Source: Auanema rhodensis (taxonomy: Eukaryota; Nematoda; Chromadorea; Rhabditida; Rhabditidae). Taken from it: a stretch of 64,000 bases of DNA. Each line of letters opens with the position of its first letter. Positions within the stretch are counted from its first letter, which is position 1. The position numbers and the translations under genes are program-made. Shown here in pieces: positions 1 to 12,497 of the stretch. The stretch spans positions 15,264,501-15,328,500 of the forward strand of contig OZ059896.1 of NCBI GenBank assembly GCA_964057225.1, in the 5' to 3' direction. The notes under the pieces are model-generated. The model saw only the letters and a list, made by a program, of their open reading frames with translations, did no database searches and was not told where the DNA came from.

Positions 1-668
1 ATAATTAAGTTTTCTTATTAACTAATCATTATAGTTAATTAGAAAATGAAGAAGATTATCATTTATCATATAAAATGTCAAAAATCGTTTTTTTTTGAGA
101 ATTAGGATGAAATACATATACATACATACAATTTCTCTTCGACCTTCATCAAATTCATTTGAAAATCTACATCTGCAGTTGCGAAACATAGTTTGATTTC
201 AAAGTTTGAACTACCATATGCACTATTAAGGGCATTCTGTGAAAAAAAATCGTATCGTTCTTTCCTTTTATAGTTTTTTTTGTTTAAAACAATATTTATT
301 TTATAAAATTTATATGATTTCTTTTCCTGAAATGAAATATAATAGGTTAACTTTCATAATCATTCTCTTTTATGCTTGTAAACTCTTGTTCCAAAATAAT
401 AATTGCGAAATCAATTCCTTATCTATTGCTTACTTCCTTCATTCAGATCTACTCTTCAATATTTCTTTTTCTTCTAATATTTGAATATATCTCTTTTGCT
501 TTTGTCATATTTCGTTTAAAACCATCCCTCTTTCTCTTTCCTCGTTCATCTTCTTATTCGCTTTATCGCGATTTCATAGTATTTGATTTGAAAAGTGTCT
601 CTTTGTTCTCATATTCTGCGAAAATTTTCAAAATTTCAGTTGAACTTGATCGTGTAGATTGCAATAGG

Positions 669-2581
669 ATGACTTGTGAAATACCTTTAATGGTTAGACG
701 GAATTCAGTTAAGAATTTTGATGGTAAAGTTACTTTGATACAATATTCCAACTTATTCTTTCAGAAGAGAGTATAGATGAAACTGTGAATATTCTTCTTA
801 GTAAACGTAAGCTCATAAAGCATATGCCATCTTCTTGTGCTGATATTTACATCAAATTCAATCAACAAGTAGATATAAGATTGAAATAATCAATTACTCT
901 TTACATCTATTATGGAATTTTGCAGATTTGCCCAATATGCTCGGTTCAATGCATGACTGCTGACCAATTTTTTTTTCATGTTGTTAGTCAAAAGCATATA
1001 AAAAACGTTTGTTGATATTTTAATATTATGGAAATATTTATATATATATATTTATAGTTAAAACCGAATTTATTGAAATCAGATTTAGATTTTTGGATTT
1101 CAATTGTGACCGAATCCATAAACGGTTTGTTGTCATAGAAAATGTCACTATATTCGTTCACTATTAGAAAATAATTCTAATTCTACCCCTTCACTATTAG
1201 AAAATACTTCTGATTCTATCAAAACGCTGAAACATACACCGTTTTATACATCATTCAATGAAGTTATTCTTGGTAATATATTTAATATTAATTCATATAA
1301 TATAATTCATGGATTATATTTTAGATTCGGACCAATTTAATAAAACCATGCTACCTGTACGAGCTTATTCAGACAGATTTTCAACTTCTTATATTCCTAC
1401 ATTATTGGCAGAAAAAGCATTTAGTTGTTATGAATCATTAGAACGTTGTACATTCTGTGATAAGGAAATTAGCAATATGCGAAACTTTTATTCTCATACA
1501 TTCTGTTTAGGTCATTTTCTAATTGTAAGTTTATTATAAGTTTCAACTTATTTCAACAACACTAAATGTTTTAGATGAAAGAAAAAATTAGTGTATCTCT
1601 CTATGATGTTATTTTTTGGTATCAAGCTTTTGAGATTAATATGAATTTACTACAAAACATCTATGATGCATGTAAAAGTTCTCCTCATCTTCGCCGTTAT
1701 ATTCGAAATTTAGGTAGAAAACAAGGATCTCCGTCATATGCCGAAATTGTTAAGAAAAGTATAAATCATCCTTGTTTTAGTAAGATTTATATTTTATATA
1801 TACTTTATTAAAATATATATTATTTTAGCTTTATTTAAAAATATTCCTGTAATTAGATCTGAGGTTATATTAGCTAAACCTGTAGATGTGGTAGCTAAAC
1901 CTGTAGATGTGGTAGCTAAACCTGTAGCTGTGATAGCTAAACCTGTGAATGTGATAGCTAAACCTGTGAATGTGATAGCTAAACCTGTGAATGTGATAGC
2001 TAAACCTGTAGCTGTGATAGCTAAACCTGTAGATGTGGTGGCTAAACCTGTAGATGTGGTAGCTAAACCTGTAGCTGTGATAGCTAAAACTGTGAATGAA
2101 GTTGTTAAACCAGAGGAAACTGCTACAGCTAGCGAAATACCTGCTGTTACTTCGAAAACAAATGATTTAATACCATTATTAAATAAGGTGAACCCTTCTG
2201 ATTCAAAAGATTGTTTTGCATGTAAGTCAAGTTTCTCAAATATGTTCTTTAAAGTTTATATTGACAGATGAAAGAGTTTATAAAGAAATATCATATATAC
2301 GCTATTGTTTATCCTTAACAGATGAAGTTAGTTTGAACACTAGTACAGATTTTTCAAAGGTTTGTAAAAGTTTATAACAATATTTCTTAGAACTTAAATC
2401 TTTTAATTTTCAGTTAAGATGCCATTTTTGTGATGTGGAATTATTATCAAAATTTCATATTGTTGAGCATGTTGTATGTGATTTACATATTGTATATTTA
2501 AGTTCTTTTTTAAATCCTCAAACTTGTGATTTTATGTATTGGATAAAATTACTTTTAGATCATAGAATAAAGCATTATTAA
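669..2581 (+). CDS. Unrecognised protein with three C2H2-finger modules and a KPV repeat
   Basis: I do not recognise this gene. Ten exons join in phase: 640-723, 765-868, 926-1006, 1058-1124, 1168-1272, 1325-1524, 1575-1779, 1829-2221, 2268-2359 and 2414-2581. From the ATG at 669 they encode about 489 residues. A TTTCAG at 634-639 could be a spliced-leader acceptor, but an upstream exon is also possible. The protein holds three copies of the same module: a finger of exact spacing C-x2-C-x12-H-x5-H, then 15-17 residues, then a Trp in a hydrophobic helix (DFW, IFW, MYW). Copies lie near 926-1100, 1440-1620 and 2420-2560. Between copies 2 and 3 sits an 11-unit seven-residue repeat (AKPVDVV and variants). 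The finger spacing suggests zinc binding and perhaps nucleic-acid binding, which is inference. The intron at 1125-1167 that joins module 1 to the rest is the least certain join. Confidence 0.6.
1873..2103 (+). repeat. In-frame 21-bp tandem repeat (AKPVxVV units)
   Basis: Eleven 21-bp units, each encoding seven residues of the form A-K-P-V-(D/N/A)-V-(V/I). The last unit has K-T-V in place of K-P-V. The period keeps the reading frame, so copy number can change without breaking the gene. Expected to be an extended Pro-containing linker between the second and third finger modules. Confidence 0.9.
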
Positions 2582-3200
2582 ACAATCAAATGTGAGTTTC
2601 CAAAGATTTTTCTTTTCATTTTAGTATTTCTATTCATCTTCAATCATAACTATTCTTAGTTTCAACATATTTATTCAAAATTAGACGCATATGATAAAGG
2701 TGAAGTAATGAGCTAATATTAATAAAATATTACAACAATGCTAAGCATGAATGCTACAATCTGATAACTAATATGCGATCTTTGAATTTTTGGTTAAAAC
2801 AAACTTATTTCGATTATTTAAATATTTAGAGAAAAAAAAAGAAGAAGGAGGTGCTATTTTCATGGTTGAAATGTGGAAAGTTGAAAGGTAACACTATCAC
2901 CCGCTGATGATGAAACCGAGACATTATACATATTCTAAAGATACTAACTATATTTAATGAACCGGAATTATGCTCTGTAGTGTTTTAGGCTTTCATACCT
3001 ATGTCTCAGATTGAAATTATGAACAAATAGTTTAAATATGAAGAGAATATCATCTAATCTAAATTGTAAATAAAAACATCTATATTTAGATTTAAGGCGT
3101 TGGTGTATATGAAAACTGTCCTTTCATCATACGGCGTTTTAACTCAGTCCAAAGTAATTGCTGAATGATGTAATACTATGTTAGTTGTTGAAAACTATTA

Positions 3201-3711
3201 TCAAACCTTTTCCTTATTAGCCTTTTTCAAGATACTGCCATTTTCAATGGCACGGCGACTTAAATATGGTAGTACATCTTCAACTGGTCCATATGGCAGG
3301 TACTTATAGACGGAGTAACCAGCTTGTCCCAATGAGAATGATACCTAATCGACAATGATGTTTCAGTTTCAGTTTAGTCTTTCACTCACCTGATCACACA
3401 TTCCATATAACTGAGCAAAACACATAATTCTCTCGCTAGGTGCAATTTCACGTTCTTTCATAAGCTTTACGGCAAATCTTAAGAATATACATAAGAGTTA
3501 TTCTCCATTTTACTTCAGTACCGGACAGTATCTTCGTTGTGACTGGCAATCATAACTGATACATTACCACGTCCACGTCGGACGTCTTCATCAGCTATTC
3601 TAGTCAGACATTTCTCATACATATCAGTTGTATGCTGTAATAATATTTTAACAATAAGATTAAAATTAAATTTTTTTTTAAATATTAATACTCTATGTTA
3701 ACCTAATTAGC

Positions 3712-3750
<39 letters not shown>

Positions 3751-6298
3751 CCACGTGGCTAAGTGTAAAAAATATAATTACATTTTTAGTTGACATGTAA
3801 TGAAAATCGGTTGATATTAGGGGAAAGGAGTGTTTTTTCTTTTTATATCCCTTTCTCACTCCAATTTTGTTTATATTTCAAGAAAGACATTGCTTCAAAT
3901 CAAAGTATCGACAATTACAAACCTCAAAGTCGATATTAACTGGATCTTCATAGCCGATGGCAGCAGCTCTCTTACGTTCCTAAAAAAAGATTTTTTTCTT
4001 TACATTAGAAAGTATACAAGCAAAGTGAACTGTCATGTAATAGAACTTTCGACATCATGAAGTTTTGACAAACCTGTTCGATGTAGGCTCCGCGTACTAG
4101 CTTAGCTCCGAAATGCCATCCCTCGCGACGAGCCAATTGCATATCGCATTCCATGTTCTGGAGGGTACTCTTTAAATAAGCTTGGTATGTATTGAATATA
4201 TATCCTCGTTCTTTGTTATATCTTGAAAATAATTTTAAATTAATAAAATGAAAAAGAAAAACTGAATTTACTTTCTCATTAATTCGATAGCAAGTCGAGA
4301 TATTGCTGGTTGGAAGTAGGTTTGCTCAGCATCAACCATAATACGAACTCCCTTGTTAATACCATATTCAGAAATTTTAAGAGTTCTTTGTACCATATTA
4401 GCAAACTAAATGAGATCTAAATATGCGAACAAACGAATTTATTACTAATAAACTGACCTCTTTCTCTTCTGTGCTCGACAAATTTGTTATAAGTGGCTCT
4501 AAATGTCCAGACTTGATGTTCAAAACCTAAAGAGTTTATGAATGATGTTGAAACAGATATGATGTTATATCTACTTTAAACATCTCGCCAAGCTTGGCAT
4601 TATTATCCAAAAGCTTATCCCATCCATGAAAGTCTACGAAGCCATCAGCATCAAAATCGACAGTTTTGAACCAATCGCGTACGACTTTCGAGTCAGCTTT
4701 CACACCAAATGCCTTCAATATAGGTAATATGAATATATACATGACCTTTTATCATTTTTTGTTTTTCGATTTTTACTTTGAGCTTATTAACAAATTCTTC
4801 TTCACTCAAACGACTCATCTGAAGTTGATCCATTCCAGTTAAAGTTTTAAAGAAGTTATGTGCTTGAGCAATTGACTCTAAACAAAAAAAACAGGAAAAT
4901 GAGTGTAATATAGATAATACTAATCAACTAATTTCAACATAGTATATTGTTTTTTGAGAAAAAAAAACTGATCGCATGTATGTTTAAACTAAAGAAAGGA
5001 GAAATTTAGGTCAGCAGGTAACTAAAGTGGAAAAAACTAGAATCAAAGTTGGAGGTAGATAAGGAGGGACAGGTAGAGGAGAACAAACTTAATTATAACA
5101 TTATCAGTTTTTTTCATCTAAAATCTAGTAAATATTTCTTATAGTATTAAAAACTAACCAGATAATTTTAATAATAATGCTGGACGTCCTAAAGCAGTAA
5201 TCTTGATAGCTGCAAAACCTTCGCCTCCAGTAGCTTCAGCAACAGCATCAATAGATTCCATAAAAATTTCCATATTTCTATCACAGTTTTCTTCTCCTTC
5301 ATAGAAATAAGTTCTGAAAAAAAATATGGGAATATGACGTCATCTAGCAGATATAGACAAGAGCAAACCTTGCACTAACAACATCTGCACGACGATCAGC
5401 AAATTCCTCATGTGATCTATATTTGGCTTGAGTTGTTGAGAGAGTTTCTTCATCTACGGTTGATGTTATAGCCTTCAATAGAAATATTGATTAATGTTGC
5501 TAGATTCTTTATATATCTTACAGCTGGCTCAATTTTAGCTTCTACAGCACCTTCTTTGGTCTTGTCAGCTGCTTCTTCTGAGGATAAATCGCATTCAACA
5601 GAATAATCCAGAATAGATTTAACTCCGAAAGGTCTTAAACGGGCCATTACAGGCTCAACCTAAAATAAAATTACAATATGATAAGCAACAATATGAAGTT
5701 TCCTCTCACCTCAGCTTTATTTTCCCCTCCTACAAAGTGTCCATAAAAAGTACTTTTTAGAGTTTTTTTGAATAGGTTTTTGCCAAGAATCTAAAAACAT
5801 ATTTTAGATGAAATATCAAGAGATAACAATAATATACCTTTTTCATAACGTTTAAAATATGTTGATTGTTTTGAACTAAGAAGTTAACACCACATAATCG
5901 AAGAACAAGTAAAGCTCGTACAAGCTCAGTATTTGTTTTGCTCTGAAATTAAGTATAATCAAAAAAAATTAAAAGCAAGTAAACCTTAAAAGCTTCTTCA
6001 GTATTAGTAAACGTTAAATCAAGTTTTTTATAGCATTTCTCAATCTCTTCAGCTTTTTCGGGTGTAGCGGGCTGAAACTGTCTTGTCGCTGTTCCTGAAA
6101 AATAAAATAAATTTCATGAAAATTGGAGAAAAAAAAAATAAAAATTGACGTTCAAGTCTAGAGAACATTTTTCATCGTCTAATAATGAAAGTTCGCAAAT
6201 ATGTGGTTTTTTGTGCACTGACCTTGAGCCGAAGTTGAAGACAGACGTATCAAGTTGTTAAGAGTTCTTTGATTTAAGCTCAACAAACGAAGACTCAT
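3201..6298 (-). CDS. prdh-1: Proline dehydrogenase, mitochondrial
   Basis: FAD-dependent proline dehydrogenase, which oxidises proline to pyrroline-5-carboxylate in mitochondria as the first step of proline catabolism. About 590 residues in many short exons, close to human PRODH in length. The start at 6298 opens an Arg/Ser-rich N-terminus ([20 protein letters not shown]) of mitochondrial targeting type. The C-terminal barrel carries family signatures, including [36 protein letters not shown] and [22 protein letters not shown] followed by SRRA. About residues 308-320 form an EF-hand-like loop D-x-D-x-D-G-x-V-D-x-x-x-W. The gene is divergent from the small ORF starting at 6336, with 37 bp between the start codons. 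Symbol by analogy with C. elegans. Confidence 0.95.
3713..3749. repeat. (AT)n microsatellite
   Basis: About 37 bp of pure AT repeat inside an intron of the proline dehydrogenase gene. Confidence 0.9.
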
Positions 6299-6335
6299 TG
6301 TAAGCTTTTCGAGCTGGAAAAAATCTTAAAAGTGA

Positions 6336-6626
6336 ATGGAAAACGTTTTAGACGAAGAGCATGATTGCTTCTGCGCAGAACAAACTTTGGCATTTGACCG
6401 ATCGATTGCTTCGCACAAAAAAAAACGTGGAAAGTTTAATGAAAAAGCATTAAAACGTGCAAAGAAGAAGAAAACTAATGAATATTTGAATGCGATGATG
6501 ATTAAGTCAAAAAAATTTCAATGGGATTTTGATTTACAATCTCAAAACATAACTTCAGAACAAAAAAATGAACCGGAATTAAGATGTGATATTACGCAAA
6601 CTGAAAAAGATGAAGAGAACAAATAG
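6336..6626 (+). CDS. Small Lys-rich hypothetical protein
   Basis: An uninterrupted 96-codon frame ending in TAG. The product is strongly basic in the middle (HKKKRGK, KRAKKKKT, a likely nuclear localisation signal) and acidic at the end (TEKDEENK). It has C-x-C near residue 12 and the short motif KFQWDFDL. That motif faintly recalls the WxFDF element of Kip-type CDK inhibitors, but no cyclin-binding RxLFG is visible, so I do not assign it. No introns are seen, unlike its neighbours. The ATG lies 37 bp from the divergent proline dehydrogenase start, so the two 5' ends must share regulatory DNA or overlap. Coding status rests on frame length and composition only. Confidence 0.5.
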   Translation: MENVLDEEHDCFCAEQTLAFDRSIASHKKKRGKFNEKALKRAKKKKTNEYLNAMMIKSKKFQWDFDLQSQNITSEQKNEPELRCDITQTEKDEENK

Positions 6627-9600
6627 AAAAGTGAGAAATGTGCTGAATGGAATTGAAATTAGTTAATTATAACATTTTTAGTATGAATCATCACATAATT
6701 AGCATATAGATGCTCGATGTTGCACGCAAAAACGAGGACGCTGATTGGTGAAAGATGACTGGGAGGCAAGCATGAGGGAGGGAAATGGCAAAATGCTTAT
6801 GCGTTACTCGCGTATTGATTCACAAACGCATACACACAACAGAAAAGATGAAAAAAGGGTGGCTGACTGAGGGAATATATGATGAAGAGATAGAGAGAGG
6901 AAGAGAATAAGCGAAAGAGGAGCAATTGGAGGTGAGGAAGGGAGGTGGGAGGAACAAAAAGAGAAATGATGTTAACACTTTCCTCATTTAATCAGATAGC
7001 CATCTTGTTTTAGTTTTTTTTTGTTTAAGTTTTAAGTAAATAAGATATGTATCATAGTTAGTATGTCTTGATAGAGTGTATGAAATGGCATGATGTTATT
7101 AAGATCAGAATGGCAAGATGACTGATTCAATGAACTGAGAATTTTCTGAATGCATGACGGTTCCTTACATCAAGTTGAATAGGGTAAAAAGGATGTGGTG
7201 TTTCCAGTCAAATGTTTTCATATAAATCATCGGTTGTAAGGATGATCTGATACGAATGAAAAACGAAAAAGTAGCAAAAGGTATCTATTCAAGTAGAAGT
7301 AAAAATGGTTCATTTGCTCGAAAAATGAGAGGCAAATGATCGAGGGCAGTGTGGCAAAAACTTAAGAATGTGAAGAGGAAAAAAAGAAGAACGAACGGAC
7401 AAGTTTGCTAGATAGAGGGATAGATAGAGATGAAGATAGAAAAAGAGCTAAAATGAGAGATTGCTAAAAGGCGGAGCATTTGCCGGCAGCATGCAACGAG
7501 AAAAGAGAAAGAATAGCAAAAAAAGAAAAAGAAAACGGATAGAAAAAGACGTTACACGTGTGAGACAGAAGTTGTAAATCCTTTATTATAGTTTCAGTTG
7601 TTTCTTGCTATTTTTAAATCCTATTTTTAAAAAATCAGCTTTTGAACTATCAGCAAGAAATATTACATGTTAAACTATAGTAAAATCCTATTGGTGAATG
7701 TGCAGTTTTGTGTACTGAACTTCGATGTTCAGCGAATCAAGCCCTGAAAACATGTAACATCAACAGTGTATATAGGTGATTAATCACATGTATCAACCGT
7801 ATCTGAAATCTTAAAATAATAAAATTATCAACCTCACGTGTACATTTTCACGTAAACGTCTTAAAGTATATGTGTTTATGCGTAAAAATAAATTTTTAAT
7901 TAATAATAAATCAACGTTTAATTTATTAAAATTATTTATTATTACCGTAAATATAAATATTATGATAGAATATCGTTTTAAAAAATAAATTTAGTTTAAT
8001 GTAGCCATATACATATTCATATGTATTGGAAACATAGATGTTTATGTAACAGTATCATATATAACCGGTATATCAATTTCTCAATAGTTTAATATGTATT
8101 TTGTATGTAAATTACTTTTAGAACTATTAAGTAGATTGTGCAAACTTTTAATAAGTATATAAGGATCCAATATTTATTTGCTTTCGAAAAGTAAAAACTC
8201 TAAACTCCTATACTAGAAACGAAAACGTTTTTTTCCGTTTTCACTGATATGATAATAACACGTGTAGTCATAACCAATCTAAATGCCAGCTTATAATAAA
8301 CATAAACTTTGCAAATTGTGAGAAAATGTCAATTTCTTAGTATAAAATAAATATTATTCCCCTGTTATTATCATATGACATTCTTTTTTTCAAATTTATA
8401 TATTTATAATAGTAATTCTAATTTTATTGTTTGATTAGCTCAAAGGTTGATGATGTAATGTACTGAATCAGATTGTTAAATGAGTAAGTTTACTTTCGAG
8501 TTGATGTCTGAAAAGGAAACGAATGAGAAAACTCGGGAAAAAAGAGTTGATGATGATAGAATTATAGATCAAGTTCTATAAACCATCAGAGTTCGATGTT
8601 ACAAAAGATCATGTATCAAATTTGAATTGAATATGAAAACAAACATTTAAAAGGTTAAAAACAGAATAGAATATACGATATTTGTAATATTTCTGACAAC
8701 TAAATGCAGTTGTTGCCGGTCAACAGACTCATGAACCAGGCTGATGAACTAATGTCAGACTCACTTTGATATAAATATTTTCCTTTAAAACTTCTAGGGG
8801 ATTTAACTTTTATTTTATATATTTTGTTCACTTGATTATAGACTGTAACATAACATTTAGTATTCAACTTATCAACTTTTTAAAAAAAATTATAATTTTA
8901 TTAAAATAAAGCTTGTCATGCTTATATTAAAAATAATATTAAATTTGATTATGAGATAGGCGTTGCAGTTAAACAGTATATAATAAAAGTGATAGTTTTA
9001 TAGAGAAATCTGATAATATTTTCATTTTTATTAAATTAATGTTTCTGCGCCATCTATCATGAACATCCGGTATTCTATATTGAGATATTGAATATAAATA
9101 GATATCTATTAGTCATTCTATAAGCATAAGAAACAAAAGGAGCATGTAAAAAGTTGATTTAATACTTGAAAGCAAATATATTTCTAAGCAAATTTTATAA
9201 TGATTAAAACTTGTTTAATACAAATTATGACGTCATTTCATTGACATAAATCACGTTAAAATCACGTGAATAAGGTTAGAGCATCTACGTCATCAATAAC
9301 ATCATCATCATGATATGTGTAAAACATTAATCCTTTTGCGCTCTGCAATATATAAAAAATACTTATCAATATCATAAAAAAGGTTGATGATTATCATCCT
9401 TATATACTTTTCACATTCAACGATGTATAAGGCCTCGTACTTGTTTCCATAGTAAAGAAAATATTTGTTTTATTTTTTTTTAAATGTCGTGCGTATTTCA
9501 ATTTTATTGGAACGGACTCTCTAGCAACCAATTAGAAACAATATGGCTTCTTCATTTTAGTCTTGTGCGTTGTTACTAGACTTCGAATGTTTTCGAAAAA

Positions 9601-9846
9601 CTTTGGAAATATTTCGTAAGCGAACAGTTCCCTCTTGTTCAGACTCTACTGAATAATATCTTGTCACTGCCCAACACCTCCGCTTTCCCTCTCTCTCTCT
9701 TTCTCTCTTTCACTCTTTCACTCTGTCACTGTTTTATCCAGCTTTTCCTTTCTATCTTTTATTCTCGTTTCATCAATTCTCATCTACTCCATCTTCATAA
9801 TAATCACAACAATTAAGAATTTAGAATTGTTATCCAAACAGGCCAA
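6627..9846. other. Non-coding intergenic stretch, part purine-rich
   Basis: No convincing exon on either strand. About 6840-6980 and 7360-7560 are rich in GA on the plus strand; 7600-9400 is AT-rich. A 10-bp ATGACGTCAT palindrome (CRE/ATF-type) lies at 9227-9236 with a CACGTG at 9263-9268. Confidence 0.7.
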
Positions 9847-9930
9847 ATGTCCAAAAGACGTCCACGTCGGTTTCATTCATTCTCAGTGTCGTGTTTATAT
9901 TGTTTAATAACGTCTATTGCACAATTTTTC
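9847..9930 (+). CDS. Possible isolated first exon with signal anchor
   Basis: The ATG at 9847 follows an acceptor-like AACAG at about 9840. It opens a basic stretch (MSKRRPRRFHS) and then a hydrophobic segment (CLYCLITSIAQFFVIITF), as in a signal anchor. A GTAATT donor candidate begins at 9931. Without splicing the frame ends after about 45 codons. I found no matching downstream exon, so it may be chance. Confidence 0.2.
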
Positions 9931-10456
9931 GTAATTATTACCTTTTCCTGTGCAAGATGTCACATGCCATTGTTAAAGCTTTAATATAGGTCCAGTCATA
10001 CAGCTTTTAGTTGCCTTCAAACTTTCAACACCAAAAAAATGATGATAATAGCTCAGAAAATTATGTTATCAAACTTATTTCTGCACACTCTTGTTTTATT
10101 CATGTTTCTCAGATATTACACAATCTTTAACAGCTCCGTAAACATAATTAGACCACCTAGATTTCAAAAAAGAATCATTTCAATACCACCGTCTATCTAA
10201 TGCTTTCAAATGTAATTCTTCATTATTTTCATTGTTACTTCCCACCATGACGTCATTATTGCTTTTTAGATTGTAAAATTGTCACATTATATTCAACGAA
10301 TGTTCTATTTCCGTATACACAGAACCTTAATATTTCATTTGTTTTACTAAAAAGAAAGAAAAAATTTATTTATTCTCGTGATATTGGTCTTCTGGTATCT
10401 TAACAAACTATTATCCTTGAGGATGCATCATAATTATCTACAGGCAACACAATATT

Positions 10457-10500
10457 CGGAATGCAAGTATTGCGAAGGGTTTCGCAATACTTGCATTCCG
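10457..10500 (+). other. Perfect 20-bp inverted repeat with 4-nt loop, followed by T7
   Basis: The arms 10457-10476 and 10481-10500 are exact reverse complements, separated by GGGT. Seven T residues follow at 10502-10508, so plus-strand RNA would form a stable short hairpin before a pol III-like stop signal. The arm is GC-richer than the surroundings. It could be a small hairpin RNA, a cruciform site or a fold-back duplication. No promoter was identified. Confidence 0.8.
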
Positions 10501-10741
10501 CTTTTTTTCTCTTCAGTGTCATCAAAGTCGTCGTCACTAGCATCAGACAAGAGAGACTTGTTGGTCAGGTTGTAGTGAGGATAGGACACATATAGCACAC
10601 ACACACACACACCGAAGCCTTCCATGTCTCATACTTGCTGTTGACATTACCTTTCGCCTCGAAACTAATCATCTCATTTAACACGGTTTCGAAAATAAAA
10701 ATGCTCTGAAGTATGATATGCAGTCGTTATTCTGTTCCCAG

Positions 10742-10748
10742 CTCTCTC

Positions 10749-10781
<33 letters not shown>

Positions 10782-10799
10782 CTCGCTCTCTCTCTCTCA
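10742..10799. repeat. Imperfect (CT)n tract
   Basis: Low-complexity CT/TTTC run; frames across it give only Ser/Leu-rich readings. Confidence 0.85.
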
Positions 10800-12497
10800 C
10801 CTACTTTCTATCTCTTCACTTTGATAATTCCTTTTTATCATTACTTCTTCTCTCTTTCCGTCTATCTCTCATTCATTATAACATCATAGTATCTTGTCAT
10901 AGATGACAGTTTGCATCAATGTAGGTATCGTCAAGCTTATTCCAAGCTTCATCGTTATCATTCGAATTCATAATAGGCCCAATGATCAAATGCATCATCA
11001 TTCGTCCAATCTCGAACCAACCAGAATATACTCAGTCAATGACACTACAACAAACACATTTAACCTCACTCAGCATTGATCTTTTCGTCCGATATTCTTC
11101 TACATTACTTTACCATTCTCTCTCTCTCTCTCTCCATTGTGCTTATTGTATCATTTTGTTACATGATGTGTGATGTTGCTTCAAGTCATTATCAACATTT
11201 CTATCTGTCATCTGTTTATTATGCATATTTTCTATTTTTGCTCAATCATTGGCCAATATTTCCTGAAATATTATTTTTATAATTACAGTAAGAATAATAT
11301 TATATTAATTAACATTTTCTATATCATTAGAGAAACAGATTAATTAGCTTTAACATTATTATTGGCGGTAACTCTTATTACAATCCATCTTATATTTGTT
11401 TTCCTACTATTTCTCACTAACTATATGTCTTCCATATACTTTCAAAAAAAAGAAAGGTTTCTTCTCTCATTATCTTGCTTTTCCGTTTCTATTTCATCTA
11501 AAAAGAAAATCTTTTTTTACAGTTGTACCTAAAGGTGTGATCTACATGTAATCTATAGACTAATAATCAATAATGGTTGAGCAATAGTTACATATATATA
11601 TATATATAGAATACTAACCAAATAAAACAAAAAAATTTTTCATTCAATTTTCTTTGGCTTTTTATTATTTAGATTTCAACAATTACTTCTTTTTTCTTTC
11701 ATTTTGTTAGTCATCTTTTACTGATTAAGAATTATCAGTGCTTTGTTCTTTTCACATTTTGGTTAAAACGTTTAGTTGGTTATCCAAGTGTCAGCAAGTG
11801 TATTAAGTGTGCTTCTTATTTTCATTAAACTATGTTTTTGTCGTATCAAATACTATAATGTTTATATTCAAACACCTGATGATGATTCATAGCCCTTGCT
11901 AGTACGAGAGTTTGATAATAGCTCGTGAAATGATCAGAGAGACAGGATGGTCATTCTGTTCTTTGCAAGGTGCTGGAATACCTGCATATCTCCTACTTTC
12001 CAAATAGCTTGCACACATACACTTGTCAACTCATTCAACTACATGAAAACAAGTAGTTTACGTGAAAATATGACGTAATTGACTTTCTCGATTAAATTAT
12101 CATTTTCTCATTTCTGTCTAAGCTTATGCCAAACGGGAGGTTTTATATATCTTACAATCCATCATTTACAATCAACATATACTGTATTTTCTCGTTTATA
12201 TTATGCATATTTGCTGATTTTTCTCTTCTCTCATTACCAATTTCCCATGTACATTGAAATCATTGATTTCATCAAAAGATTACTTCATCCTGTCTGGGAA
12301 CTTGTGTATATGCCCTGAGGGGATAAGTATTTACTTAAAAAAATTTGCAACAGGCTGCAATATCATTAGCAATATTTCTGCATTAGTTACTCTTATATGT
12401 ATGTAGATTTTATCTTTTTTTCTTCTAAAAATTAAGTAAACAGTTTTCAATATCATTTATTATTTTATTTCGTGATGACTCATTTACAGACTTAAAC

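Larger units (their letters stand above)
9931..12497. other. Non-coding intergenic stretch, CT- and AT-rich
   Basis: Contains a perfect hairpin (10457-10500), a second ATGACGTCAT palindrome (10247-10256) and a CT-rich tract (10742-10799). The remaining open frames are Ser/Leu-rich or hydrophobic low-complexity readings of CT- or T-rich DNA and are not called as genes. Confidence 0.65.

Noticed and set aside
10434-10625. Minus-strand acidic frame with SDASDDDFDDTEEKKSG
   Set aside because: Looks protein-like but runs through the perfect hairpin and a (CA)n tract, and has no splice partner.
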